From: Streptomyces sp. DH37
Lineage (GTDB): Bacteria > Actinomycetota > Actinomycetes > Streptomycetales > Streptomycetaceae
DNA: 64,000 nt
Direction: 5' to 3'
NCBI RefSeq assembly: GCF_029813835.1
Contig: NZ_JARVKV010000001.1
Location: 186,001 to 250,000 of the forward strand
A program made the position numbers and the translations under genes. The notes under the pieces were generated by a model. It was not told the origin of the DNA, ran no database searches, and saw only the letters and a list, made by a program, of their open reading frames with translations. Shown piece after piece: positions 1-8,324 of this stretch (positions are counted from its first letter, which is position 1; each line of letters starts with the position of its first letter).

Positions 1-288
1 GGCGTGGTGGACCCCGACGGCACCAGCGTCGTCTACGCGGTCACCGGCGAGCTGTTCTTCGCCTCCTCCAACGACCTGGTCCACCAATTCGACTACGCCG
101 GCGACCCCGACGACGTGGTCATCGACCTCTCCGACGCGCACATCTGGGACGCCTCCTCCGTCGCCGCCCTGGACGCGATCGAGACCAAGTACGCCGCCCG
201 CGGCAAGAAGGTCACCATCGTCGGCCTGAACAGGCCCAGCGCCGCCATCCACGACCGGCTCGCCGGACAACTCGCCGACAGCCACTGA
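1..288 (+). CDS. SulP family anion transporter, C-terminal STAS domain (5' partial)
   Basis: The reading frame is open at the left edge, so only about the last 95 residues are visible. They form a STAS (sulfate transporter/anti-sigma antagonist) fold: an early strand VVYAVTGELFF, a strand DDVVIDLSDAH, the helix start WDASSVAALDAIE, and the strand KKVTIVGLN. In SulP permeases this domain follows the membrane part on the cytoplasmic side. The spacing of the motifs fits the C-terminus of a sulfate/bicarbonate-type SulP protein better than a free anti-sigma antagonist, because the frame continues upstream. Substrate cannot be told from this part. Confidence 0.8.
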   Translation, partial: GVVDPDGTSVVYAVTGELFFASSNDLVHQFDYAGDPDDVVIDLSDAHIWDASSVAALDAIETKYAARGKKVTIVGLNRPSAAIHDRLAGQLADSH

Positions 289-322
289 TCCGCGGGGGAC
301 GCCTCCTCCCCGCACACGGACC

Positions 323-363
323 CGCCGGCCGCCCGGGCCCCGCGCCAACCCGGGCGGCCGGCG
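323..363. terminator. Bidirectional terminator hairpin
   Basis: Perfect 15-bp arms at 323-337 and 349-363 with an 11-nt loop. It lies between two convergent genes, the SulP gene ending at 288 and the CBS gene ending at 427, so it can serve both. Confidence 0.7.
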
Positions 364-426
364 GCGTTCACCGCGGCCGCCCGCCGCGCCGTCCGGGGAG
401 CGCGCCCGGCGCTCCCGCGGCGCCGG

Positions 427-885
427 TCACCGCGCTCCGGTGAAGTGGCGCATGAGACGCGCGGCGGTGACGCTGCCCAGCAGCGTCACGCGGCTGCTGC
501 CGCGCTCGATGACGGCGACCAGCGGGCTGTGGGAGCGGGCCATCAGCGCGGCCACCTCCATGGGGCGGGCGTCGGGGCCGACCATGGGCGGCGGGAACAC
601 ATGGGGCGGCAGCCATTCGGCGACGGTGAGGTTCCCGAGCCGCTCCGAGGCCTCGGCCATGTGCTGTTCGTCGACGACGGCCGCCAGTTGCGGGTCGTCC
701 AGCACGTAGGAGGGCAGGATCTGCCGGATGAGCTGCGAGCCGGGCACGACGGCGTTGGGCAGGCCGTCGGCGTCGAGGACCAGAAGGGCCGGCAGCGACC
801 GCTCGGCCAGCAGCCGGGCCGCCTCCACGGCGCTGTCGTCCGTGCTGACGAACGGGTAGGGCTCGGCGAGGTTCCGCGCACGCAT
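427..885 (-). CDS. CBS-domain protein
   Basis: A 152-residue protein made of one CBS pair (Bateman module). It begins MRARNLAEPYPFVSTDDSAVEAARLLAERSLPALLVLD and ends with the second repeat SPLVAVIERGSSRVTLLGSVTAARLM. Such proteins sense adenine nucleotides and usually modulate a partner transporter or enzyme. The ATG at 885 is preceded by GAGGAGG at a good distance, which supports this short form. The frame stays open upstream to an ATG at 1221, but that extension is proline/arginine-rich low-complexity sequence and is probably not translated. No partner enzyme is adjacent in the same direction. Confidence 0.85.
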   Translation of the reverse strand: MRARNLAEPYPFVSTDDSAVEAARLLAERSLPALLVLDADGLPNAVVPGSQLIRQILPSYVLDDPQLAAVVDEQHMAEASERLGNLTVAEWLPPHVFPPPMVGPDARPMEVAALMARSHSPLVAVIERGSSRVTLLGSVTAARLMRHFTGAR

Positions 886-1460
886 GGCCGCCTCCTCACG
901 GTCCGGCGCCGCCGTGCCCGGGGCCGGACTGCTGGTGGTCGTCGGGGATGTCGTCGGCGTCCGCGCCCCGCGTCCCCTGCCCGTACGGACGGCGTCGGCC
1001 GCCGTCGCGGCGTTCGAGCGGGATCCCGGCCGCTCCGGCGGAAGGCGGGGAACCGGCGGGGGGCTCCGACGCACGCGGCACCGGCCGGATCGGGGGACAG
1101 GCTCGCCGGTCGGAGGGGGAGAGGGAAGGGGGGAGCCGGCGCCGGCCGGGGCCACCGTCCGACGCTCCGGCCACGGTGGCAGTCCGGAGGAGGGGGAACG
1201 CTCGCGGCGAGTGGCATCCATGGGAAGGACCTCCGGGGTGTCGGCACACGGACGTACGGCCCCCTGCTGCCGCCGACCAGGCTTCCCGGCACACCCCGCG
1301 CCCACAGGGCGCGTTCCCTCCACCGTATCCGCCACCGCCCCGAATGCCGAAACCCGGCCGTCGGCCCAGGTGGCGCCTCCGGCACGCGGTCCGGCCCCGT
1401 CGGCGCCGGCTCGGTTCCGGCTCGGTTCCGGCGACGGCGGCACGCTCCACGACCCGCCCC
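886..1460. other. Intergenic region without a convincing gene
   Basis: About 575 bases between divergent genes. The long open frames here encode only Pro/Arg/Ala-rich low-complexity sequence, as expected of random high-GC DNA. An ATG at 1221 on the minus strand has GGAGG eight bases upstream and would add an N-terminal proline-rich tail to the CBS protein; I regard this as unlikely. Confidence 0.4.
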
Positions 1461-1543
1461 TTGATTCGATATCCGCCTATGTTGACGGCTGTCGAATCAG
1501 GTGACATGCTGGCCGCGCAAGCCATCGACACATGTCGAATCAG
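1461..1543 (+). promoter_or_regulatory. Promoter with ArsR-type operator repeats
   Basis: TTGATTCGA at 1461-1469 and TCGAATCAG at 1492-1500 form an inverted repeat (TGATTCGA/TCGAATCA). A third copy, TGTCGAATCAG, lies at 1533-1543 just before the ribosome binding site. A promoter-like pair, TTGACG (1482-1487) and CATGCT (1505-1510) with a 17-base spacer, has one operator half in its spacer. This arrangement fits repression by an ArsR/SmtB-family protein. The regulator itself is not in the window, so its identity is inferred. Confidence 0.6.
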
Positions 1544-1555
1544 AAGGAGCCGACC

Positions 1556-2977
1556 GTGCACGCGCCTGCCACCGCCGAACTGCCCGTCGCCGTGATCGGA
1601 GCCGGCCCCGTCGGCCTGGCCGCCGCCGCCCACCTGATCGGACGCGGCCTCGAACCGCTGGTCCTGGAGGCCGGGCCCTCGGCCGCCACCGCGGTGCGGC
1701 AGTGGTCGCACGTGCGGCTGTTCTCCACCTGGGGCGAGGTCGTCGACCCGGTCGCCGAGAAGCTGCTCGCCCCCACCGGCTGGAGCAGGCCCGACCCGGC
1801 CGCCTACCCCTCCGGAGGCGACTGGGCCGCCTCCTACCTCCAGCCGCTGGCCGACGTCCTGGGGGAGCGGGTGCGCTACGGCGCCACCGTCACCGGCGTC
1901 TCCCGGACGGGGCGCGACCGCGTGGTCGACGCCGACCGCGCCGCCCAGCCCTTCACCGTCCACCTCACCACCGCCGACGGCCGCGAGGAGCGCGTCCTGG
2001 CCCGCGCGGTGATCGACGCCTCCGGCACCTGGGCCACCCCGAGTCCGGCCGGCGGCGACGGCCTGCCCGCGCTGGGGGAGAGGGCGGCGGCCGACCGCGT
2101 CGCCTACCGCGTCCCCGACGTCAAGGACCCGGCCGTCCGCGCCCGCTACGCCGGGAAGCGCACCGCCGTCATCGGCTCCGGCGCCTCCGCCTTCACCGCG
2201 CTGGCCTGTCTGGCCGACCTCGCCCGGGCCGAGGACGGCGCCGGGACGAAGGCGGTGTGGGTCCTGCGCCGCGGCATCTCCGGCTCGACCTTCGGCGGCG
2301 GCAGCGCCGACCAGCTCCCCGCCCGCGGGGCGCTGGGTCTGGCGGCCAAGGCCGCCGTCGAGGACGGGTACGCGGAGGCGGTCACCGGGTTCCGCACCCA
2401 GGCCGTCGAGCGCGACGGCGACGGACGCCTGGTGCCGGCCGGAGAGGACGGACGGCGGCTGGAGCCGGTGGACGAGGTCATCGTGCTCACCGGCTTCCGC
2501 CCCGACCTGTCCTTCCTGTCCGAGGTCCGCCTGAACCTGGACGAGCGCCTCCAGGCGCCGGTGGAGCTCGCGCCGCTGATCGACCCCAACGTCCACTCCT
2601 GCGGCACCGTCTACCCCCACGGCCACCGCGAGCTGTCCCACCCCGAGACCGGGATCTACCTGGTGGGCATGAAGTCCTACGGCCGCGCCCCGACCTTCCT
2701 GGCGATGACCGGCTACGAGCAGGTCCGCTCCGTCGCCGCCGCCCTCGCCGGCGACCTGGAATCAGCCGACCGCGTGGAGCTGACCCTGCCCGAGACCGGG
2801 GTCTGCGGCGGCGCCGGACTCTTCGACGCCCCCGAGGCGGCCGAGGGCGGCGACCGGACCGGCGGAGGCTGCTGCGCCCCGGCCCCGCAGCTCGTCCGGC
2901 TCGGCGCCTCCGCCCCGGCCGCGACGCCGGCCGAGGCGGCCGACCGGGCCCCGGCGGGCGGCTGCTGCGGCGCGTGA
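1556..2977 (+). CDS. arsO: ArsO-like FAD/NAD(P)-binding flavoprotein monooxygenase
   Basis: A 473-residue flavoprotein with an N-terminal FAD-binding VIGAGPVGLAAAAHLI and a second nucleotide-binding motif, AVIGSGASAFTALACL, near the middle: the two-dinucleotide layout of flavin monooxygenases. Length and sequence style match the ArsO family found in actinobacterial arsenic clusters. The C-terminus carries cysteine pairs (GGGCCAP and the terminal GGCCGA) that could bind arsenite or a soft metal. The GTG at 1556 has AAGGAG six bases upstream and is preferred to the in-frame ATG at 1532, which lies inside an operator repeat. ArsR-like repeats precede the gene, but no arsB, arsC or arsR is nearby. 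Function is inferred from family resemblance. Confidence 0.7.
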   Translation: MHAPATAELPVAVIGAGPVGLAAAAHLIGRGLEPLVLEAGPSAATAVRQWSHVRLFSTWGEVVDPVAEKLLAPTGWSRPDPAAYPSGGDWAASYLQPLADVLGERVRYGATVTGVSRTGRDRVVDADRAAQPFTVHLTTADGREERVLARAVIDASGTWATPSPAGGDGLPALGERAAADRVAYRVPDVKDPAVRARYAGKRTAVIGSGASAFTALACLADLARAEDGAGTKAVWVLRRGISGSTFGGGSADQLPARGALGLAAKAAVEDGYAEAVTGFRTQAVERDGDGRLVPAGEDGRRLEPVDEVIVLTGFRPDLSFLSEVRLNLDERLQAPVELAPLIDPNVHSCGTVYPHGHRELSHPETGIYLVGMKSYGRAPTFLAMTGYEQVRSVAAALAGDLESADRVELTLPETGVCGGAGLFDAPEAAEGGDRTGGGCCAPAPQLVRLGASAPAATPAEAADRAPAGGCCGA

Positions 2978-2990
2978 CCACCCCCGGACC

Positions 2991-3033
2991 CGCGGGGCCG
3001 CGACCGGATCGGGGGACCGGTCGCGGCCCCGCG
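2991..3033. terminator. Terminator hairpin after arsO
   Basis: Perfect 17-bp arms at 2991-3007 and 3017-3033 around a 9-nt loop, 14 bases after the arsO stop. A convergent gene ends at 3104, so it may work in both directions. Confidence 0.75.
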
Positions 3034-3103
3034 CCGCCCTCCCCGCCCTGTGCCCGGCGCAGGCCGCCGGCCGGCGCGGCCTTCGTCCGTGCGACGCCGG
3101 ACC

Positions 3104-3613
3104 TCAGGCGGTCGACTCCCGGTGAGGACTGCGCAGTTCCATGACGTGACCGGTGGCGGGGAAGGCCTCGTTCCCCGCCGATCGGCCCTCCCTGGTCTCG
3201 GCGATGACGAAGCCCTCGCGGAGGTAGAGGCCGAGAGCACGCTCGTCGCCCGCGAGCACCGTGGTCTCCACACGCGGACCGCCGTGTGCCGCGGCGTGGC
3301 GCAGCAGTGCGGTTCCGGCCCCCTCGCCGTAGCGGGCCGGGTCGACGTACAGCCAGGTGACCTCGTCGTCGGCGAGGGCGACGAAGCCGACGACGGCACC
3401 GCCGCCCTCGGCCACCCGGACCCGGCCGTCGAACAGCCCCTCGCCCTCGTAGGTCTCCGCAGGCGTCAGGAACGCCTCCACGCCGACCGAGTCGCGCAGC
3501 TCGTCCAGCCGTGCCGCGTCGTGGATCCGGGAGACGGCCTCCCAGTCGTCCGGCCGGTACGGGCGGATGCGCCACCGCGGTGCTCCGGTTCCCGCTTCGA
3601 TGCCTGAGATCAT
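3104..3613 (-). CDS. GNAT family N-acetyltransferase
   Basis: A 169-residue single-domain GNAT protein. It opens with WRIRPYRPDDWEAVSRIHDAA, has the central strand AVVGFVALADDEVTWLYVDPA, and the acetyl-CoA pyrophosphate loop as RYGEGAGTALLRHA (a variant of the R/Q-x-x-G-x-G/A motif). It ends with a strand containing GLYLREGFVIAE. The family transfers acetyl groups from acetyl-CoA to amines; the acceptor is unknown. The ATG at 3613 lacks a clear ribosome binding site, so the start is less certain than the product. Monocistronic. Confidence 0.85.
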   Translation of the reverse strand: MISGIEAGTGAPRWRIRPYRPDDWEAVSRIHDAARLDELRDSVGVEAFLTPAETYEGEGLFDGRVRVAEGGGAVVGFVALADDEVTWLYVDPARYGEGAGTALLRHAAAHGGPRVETTVLAGDERALGLYLREGFVIAETREGRSAGNEAFPATGHVMELRSPHRESTA

Positions 3614-4082
3614 GTACGGACCCCGGACGGTCCGCGCCCTCCGCGCAACGCGATGACCGGGCGCCGCGGCACCGGCGTTCCGAAGGGCCCGCCCGGGAAG
3701 TACGGGCAGACGCACCCCGCCTGACCCCACCCGGCGCCGTATCCGCGCTCCGCACCGCGCGCGGGGCGGGCACGGCCCCGCGCGCGAGGTCCCCGAGGTC
3801 TCCGGTGTCCCCGGTGCCGCGGCCGTCTCCGGTGCGAGCCGGTGAAGACGGGGCGAACGGTGCGCTTCGGGGTGAACGACCGCAATGCGCCGTGCCGTCA
3901 TTAAAAATTTGTGTCGGTGCCATGACAGGCGGTCAACTCTCTTGCCTAACGCACGTAGTTGGATCACTCTGCTGTTCAGCCGGGAGTCGCAACGCGGGCT
4001 CCCGGCTGCGTACGCGATCCCGCGTACCCCCCCACAGTGCGCGCCCCATCCGGCGCGCTGCCAATGAGGAGGATCCCTCGTA
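3614..4082. other. Long leader/promoter region of the secreted protease
   Basis: Divergent intergenic region. The part from 3900 to 4060 is clearly less GC-rich than its surroundings and should hold the promoter and untranslated leader of the protease; I could not assign a confident -35/-10 pair. A GAGGAGG Shine-Dalgarno sequence precedes the protease ATG. No gene seen. Confidence 0.4.
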
Positions 4083-5288
4083 ATGGCAAGATCGCGTTCC
4101 CTCAAGAGCCGTATCGCCGTCACCGTCCCGGTGGCCGCCGCCGCGCTGCTCGGCACCCTCATCGCCCTGCCGGCGCAGGCCGCTCCCGCCGAAGGAAGGA
4201 TTCTGCACGCAGGGTCCCCCACGGCCGTGAAGGGCAGCTACATCGTCACGCTCAAGAAGGACTCCGGCGTCAAGGCCACCTCCCGGGCGGGCAAGAGCCT
4301 CGTGGCCGAGTACGGCGGCCGGGTGAAGCAGACCTTCGGCACCGTGCTCAACGGCTACGCCGCCGAGCTGTCCGAGGCCGAGGCGAAGCGGCTCGCCGCC
4401 GACCCGGCGGTCGCCTCCGTGGAGCAGGACCAGAAGGTCCACCTGAACGCCACCCAGAGCAACGCGCCCTGGGGCCTGGACCGCATCGACCAGGCCGACA
4501 CCCCGCTCAACGGCACCTACACCTACCCCGACTCCGCGGGCAGCGGTGTGACGATCTACGTCATCGACACGGGTGTGCGCGTCAGCCACAGCGACTTCGG
4601 CGGCCGGGCCGTGAACGGCTACGACGCCGTGGACGGCGACAACATCGCCCAGGACGGCAACGGCCACGGCACGCATGTCGCCTCCACCGCCGCGGGCACC
4701 ACGTACGGCGTGGCGAAGAAGGCGAAGATCGTGGCGGTGCGCGTGCTGAACAACAGCGGCTCCGGCACCACCGCGGGTGTCATCGCCGGTGTCAACTGGG
4801 TCACCCAGAACGCCACCAAGCCCGCCGTCGCCAACATGTCGCTGGGCGGAGGCATCAGCACCTCGCTGGACAACGCGGTCGCCAACTCCATCGCCTCGGG
4901 GGTGACCTACGCGGTCGCGGCGGGCAACTCCTCCACCAACGCCTCCTCGTCCTCCCCGGCGCGCGTGCCCAGCGCGATCACCGTCGGCGCCACGACCAAC
5001 ACGGACGCCAAGGCCAGCTACTCCAACTACGGTTCGGTGCTGGACATCTTCGCCCCGGGTTCGTCCATCACGGCGGCCTGGCGGACCAGTGACACCGCCA
5101 CCAGCACCATCTCCGGCACCTCGATGGCCGCCCCGCACGTCGCCGGAGCCGCCGCCGTCTACCTGGCCGGCCACCCCGGCGCCACACCGTCCGCGGTCTC
5201 GAACGCGCTGGTGAGCGGGGCCACCGCCAACACGCTGACCAGCATCGGCACCGGCTCCCCGAACCGGATGCTGCGGCTCGTCCCGTAG
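4083..5288 (+). CDS. Secreted S8 family serine peptidase (subtilisin/proteinase K type)
   Basis: A 401-residue secreted protease. Residues 1-33 are a signal peptide (basic start, hydrophobic core, cleavage near ALPAQA). An inhibitor_I9 propeptide follows (about 45-120, with SYIVTLKK and NGYAAELSEAEAKRL). The catalytic domain starts near APWGLDRIDQ. The triad is visible as D162 (YVIDTGV), H195 (GHGTHVA) and S347 (GTSMAAP), with the oxyanion N282 in AAGNSS. The order and the mature N-terminus are those of proteinase K-like subtilisins. GAGGAGG lies upstream of the ATG, and a strong terminator follows. It should degrade extracellular protein. Confidence 0.95.
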   Translation: MARSRSLKSRIAVTVPVAAAALLGTLIALPAQAAPAEGRILHAGSPTAVKGSYIVTLKKDSGVKATSRAGKSLVAEYGGRVKQTFGTVLNGYAAELSEAEAKRLAADPAVASVEQDQKVHLNATQSNAPWGLDRIDQADTPLNGTYTYPDSAGSGVTIYVIDTGVRVSHSDFGGRAVNGYDAVDGDNIAQDGNGHGTHVASTAAGTTYGVAKKAKIVAVRVLNNSGSGTTAGVIAGVNWVTQNATKPAVANMSLGGGISTSLDNAVANSIASGVTYAVAAGNSSTNASSSSPARVPSAITVGATTNTDAKASYSNYGSVLDIFAPGSSITAAWRTSDTATSTISGTSMAAPHVAGAAAVYLAGHPGATPSAVSNALVSGATANTLTSIGTGSPNRMLRLVP

Positions 5289-5337
5289 CACCGGCGGTAC
5301 GGCACCACCACGGGGCCTCCCCGGCCCGCACGACCAC

Positions 5338-5375
5338 GGCCGTCCCCTCCGGGCCCACCCCCGGAGGGGACGGCC
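5338..5375. terminator. Terminator hairpin after the protease
   Basis: Arms of 16 bp at 5338-5353 and 5360-5375 with a 6-nt loop, 50 bases past the protease stop codon. Confidence 0.8.
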
Positions 5376-5433
5376 TCGTCGTCCCCGCGCCGCCGCCCTC
5401 CGTCCCCTCCGCCGCCCTCCGCCCCCGGAGGCG

Positions 5434-5775
5434 GTCGACACCCGGGTCCACGACCAGTGCCCGAACGTACGGCAGTTCAGCACCGAGCTCTCCGGCGGCA
5501 CGTGGATCGCCAACCGGCGCAACGAGGACACGGCCGACGCCGTCCGACACGGCCGCGACCGGAGCAGCGGCACCGTCACGTGGGGCCTCGCCCTCAACCA
5601 GGACGCGGGTCCGCGCAACGGCGGCAGCGGCGCCACCGGCACCCTCACGGGCCTGGCCGGCGAGTGCCCGGACGTGACCGACCGCTCCTCCGCCGACGGC
5701 ACCCGCGTGCGGACATGGAGCCGTACCGGGACCGCCAACCGGAAGTGGACCCCGAACACGGCCCGACCCCCGGGG
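5434..5775 (+). pseudogene. Decayed remnant of a GH30 glycosidase with ricin-B lectin tail
   Basis: No start codon or gene context, but the frame running from about 5434 reads like the end of a GH30 glucosylceramidase-type enzyme. FSTELSGGTWIA resembles the nucleophile region (TE-[CS]-SGGTWI) and GTVTWGLALNQDAGPRNGG resembles the conserved W-NLAL-x-GP-NGG segment. It runs directly into GTLTGLAGECPDV and SSADGTRVRTWSRTGTANRKWT, typical of a ricin-type beta-trefoil repeat. Cysteines and other family residues have been lost, and the frame then reads into the convergent gene. I interpret it as a truncated, decaying exoenzyme gene. Confidence 0.6.
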
Positions 5776-5781
5776 CGCCGC

Positions 5782-6639
5782 TCACCGGCGGGGGATGCCG
5801 CCGATGACGCCCGGGTCCTCCGGCGGGCCGAGCCGCCGCAGGACGCGGCGCAGGGAGCGGGCGCGGTCGCTCTCGGCGGGGAGTTCGCGCAGGCGGGAGC
5901 GGAGGCGGCGGACGAGGCCGGCGGGGACCGCGTCCGCGTCCGTCCCGCTCAGCAGGCGCTCGACGGTGTTGGCGCACCAGTAGGTGAGGAAGGGCAGTTC
6001 CTCACGGACCGCGGCGTCCACCAGCCGTTCCAGCTTCGCCGGGTCCGGGTCGGCGTACAGGCGGGCGAGGGCGGCCAGGCGCTCGCCGGGCTCGCCGGAG
6101 GCGAGCAGGGCGTCGACGTCGAAGCCGGGCACGCGCGGCACCACCTTCAGCATCTCGCCGAAGACCCGCTCCTGCCGCGCGGTGCGCAGCGGGCCGCTCG
6201 GCATCGACGCGCGCAGCTCCGCGTACTCGGCGACGAGGCGGTCGAGCGCCTCGACGGCCCGGGAGCCGTCGTCCCGCTCGTCCTCGTCCGGATCGGGGCT
6301 GTTGGCCACGGCGAGAGCCACGCGGGCGGTCGCCGCGGCTCCGTCCACCTGCTGGTCCAGGCGTGTCGCGCGTTCCTCCGCCGCCCCGATGCGCTCCTCG
6401 AGCCGCCGGTACTCCAGCCTCGCGCCGCCCGGCAGTTCGATGCTGTGGAACAGGTCGCCCAGCCACGGCACCGCGGCGATCACGAGCAGGGCGACCGTCG
6501 TGCTGTCGATCCTCAGGTCCGGCCACGCCAGGTGGACCAGCGCGAGCGCGGTGGCCACGACGGTGAGGGCCGCACCCGTCCAGCGCCTGCGCCGTAAGAG
6601 GCCGCGATCCGTGTCGTCTTCGCCGTTCCCCGTGGTCAT
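5782..6639 (-). CDS. Membrane-anchored coiled-coil protein of unknown function (TTA-containing)
   Basis: A 285-residue protein I do not recognise. Residues 20-60 hold two hydrophobic segments (ALTVVATALALVHLAW and TTVALLVIAAVPWLGDLF). A probable coiled coil follows (LEYRRLEERIGAAEERATRLDQQV). The C-terminal half is helical with repeated Leu/Ala/Arg patterns (GERLAALARLYADPDPAKLERLVDAAVREELP), suggestive of HEAT-like repeats. Codon 15 is TTA (6595-6597), so translation should need the bldA tRNA. The start at 6639 has only a weak ribosome binding site. Upstream lies the divergent gap gene. Confidence 0.7.
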   Translation of the reverse strand: MTTGNGEDDTDRGLLRRRRWTGAALTVVATALALVHLAWPDLRIDSTTVALLVIAAVPWLGDLFHSIELPGGARLEYRRLEERIGAAEERATRLDQQVDGAAATARVALAVANSPDPDEDERDDGSRAVEALDRLVAEYAELRASMPSGPLRTARQERVFGEMLKVVPRVPGFDVDALLASGEPGERLAALARLYADPDPAKLERLVDAAVREELPFLTYWCANTVERLLSGTDADAVPAGLVRRLRSRLRELPAESDRARSLRRVLRRLGPPEDPGVIGGIPRR

Positions 6640-6787
6640 GGCGTCCAGGATGGCAGGGCGTCCGCGCCGGTGTCAGGGCTCCCGGGCGCCGGCGCGGTCC
6701 GGCGGCGCCCGCTCGGGAGACCTGCCTGAGTGATCGGAACGAGGGGTGGTTAACATATGAGCACCGCCTAGCTCGAAAGATGAACTT

Positions 6788-8242
6788 GTGACTGCCACCG
6801 TGGACTCGTTCACCAACTGGAAGTACCGCGAGGAGATCGCGGAGTCGATGATCCCGATGATCGGGAAGCTGCACCGGGAGCGGGACGTCACGGTCCTGCT
6901 CCACAGCCGCTCCCTGGTGAACAAGTCGGTGGTCAGCATCCTCAAGACCCATCGATTCGCCCGGCAGATCGCCGGTGAGGAACTCTCGGTCACCGACACG
7001 CTGCCGTTCCTGCAGGCCCTCACCACGCTCGACCTCGGCCCCTCCCAGATCGACATCGGCATGCTCGCCGCGACGTACAGGGCCGACGACCGCGGCCTGT
7101 CGGTGGAGGAGTTCACCGCCGAGGCCGTCGCCGGTGCCACGGGCGCCGACAGGATCGAGCGCCGCGAGCCGCGCGACGTCGTCCTCTACGGGTTCGGCCG
7201 CATCGGCCGTCTCCTCGCCCGTCTGCTGATCGAGAAGGCCGGTTCCGGCAACGGTCTGCGGCTGCGCGCCATCGTCGTCCGCAGAGCGGCGGCCCAGGAC
7301 GCCAAGGACATCGTCAAGCGCGCCTCGCTGCTGCGCCGCGACTCCATCCACGGCCAGTTCCAGGGCACGATCACCGTCGACGAGGCGAACGGCAGGATCA
7401 TCGCCAACGGCAACGAGATCAAGGTGATCTACTCCGACGACCCGTCGTCGGTGGACTACACCGCGTACGGCATCAAGAACGCCATCCTCATCGACAACAC
7501 CGGCAGGTGGCGCGACCGCGAGGGCCTGTCGAAGCACCTGCGCCCCGGCATCGACAAGGTCGTCCTGACCGCCCCGGGCAAGGGCGACGTCCCCAACATC
7601 GTCCACGGCGTCAACCACGAGACGATCAAGCCGGACGAGCGGATCCTGTCCTGCGCGTCCTGCACCACCAACGCGATCGTCCCGCCCCTGAAGGCGATGG
7701 ACGACGAGTACGGCGTCCTGCGCGGCCACGTGGAGACCGTCCACTCGTTCACCAACGACCAGAACCTGCTGGACAACTACCACAAGTCCGACCGCCGCGG
7801 CCGTTCGGCGCCGCTCAACATGGTGATCACCGAGACGGGCGCCGCCTCCGCCGTGGCCAAGGCGCTGCCCGACCTCAAGGCGAGGATCACCGGCAGCTCC
7901 ATCCGCGTCCCGGTGCCGGACGTGTCGATCGCGATCCTCAACCTGCAACTCGCGCGCGAGACCACCCGCGAGGAGGTGCTCGACTACCTCCGCAATGTGT
8001 CGCTGACCTCGCCGCTCAAGCGTCAGATCGACTTCATCAGCGCTCCCGACGCGGTCTCCAGCGACTTCATCGGCTCGCGCCACGCCTCGATCGTCGACGC
8101 CGGGGCCACCAAGGTCGAGGGTGACAACGCGATCCTCTACCTGTGGTACGACAACGAGTTCGGCTACTCCTGCCAGGTCACCCGTGTCGTTCAGTACGTC
8201 TCCGGAGTGGAGTACCCGACGTACCCGGCCCCGGCGGTCTGA
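6788..8242 (+). CDS. gap: Glyceraldehyde-3-phosphate dehydrogenase, large Streptomyces type
   Basis: A 484-residue enzyme that oxidises glyceraldehyde-3-phosphate to 1,3-bisphosphoglycerate in glycolysis. The NAD-binding motif is VVLYGFGRIGRLLARLL and the catalytic cysteine sits in LSCASCTTNAIVPPLK. The C-terminal YDNEFGYSCQV is a GAPDH hallmark. A 120-130 residue N-terminal extension (NWKYREEIAESMIPMIGKL...) precedes the Rossmann fold; this extended form is known in actinobacteria. The start is GTG at 6788, which overlaps the stop of a three-codon ORF (ATG at 6780). A hairpin follows the stop. Confidence 0.93.
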   Translation: MTATVDSFTNWKYREEIAESMIPMIGKLHRERDVTVLLHSRSLVNKSVVSILKTHRFARQIAGEELSVTDTLPFLQALTTLDLGPSQIDIGMLAATYRADDRGLSVEEFTAEAVAGATGADRIERREPRDVVLYGFGRIGRLLARLLIEKAGSGNGLRLRAIVVRRAAAQDAKDIVKRASLLRRDSIHGQFQGTITVDEANGRIIANGNEIKVIYSDDPSSVDYTAYGIKNAILIDNTGRWRDREGLSKHLRPGIDKVVLTAPGKGDVPNIVHGVNHETIKPDERILSCASCTTNAIVPPLKAMDDEYGVLRGHVETVHSFTNDQNLLDNYHKSDRRGRSAPLNMVITETGAASAVAKALPDLKARITGSSIRVPVPDVSIAILNLQLARETTREEVLDYLRNVSLTSPLKRQIDFISAPDAVSSDFIGSRHASIVDAGATKVEGDNAILYLWYDNEFGYSCQVTRVVQYVSGVEYPTYPAPAV

Positions 8243-8283
8243 TCCCGGCGCCCCGCCCCGCTTCACTCAGCCCCGCCTCGCCT

Positions 8284-8324
8284 CGCCCCGCCCCGTCCGG
8301 CCCGGTGACCCGGCGGGCGGGGCG
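8284..8324 (+). terminator. Probable terminator after gap
   Basis: Inverted repeat CGCCCCGCC (8284-8292) and GGCGGGGCG (8316-8324) about 40 bases after the gap stop, with a partly self-complementary loop. Confidence 0.5.

Noticed and set aside
886..1221. N-terminal extension of the CBS protein from the ATG at 1221 (preceded by GGAGG)
   Set aside because: The extension is Pro/Arg-rich low complexity, and the internal ATG at 885 has a better site and matches the usual family start.
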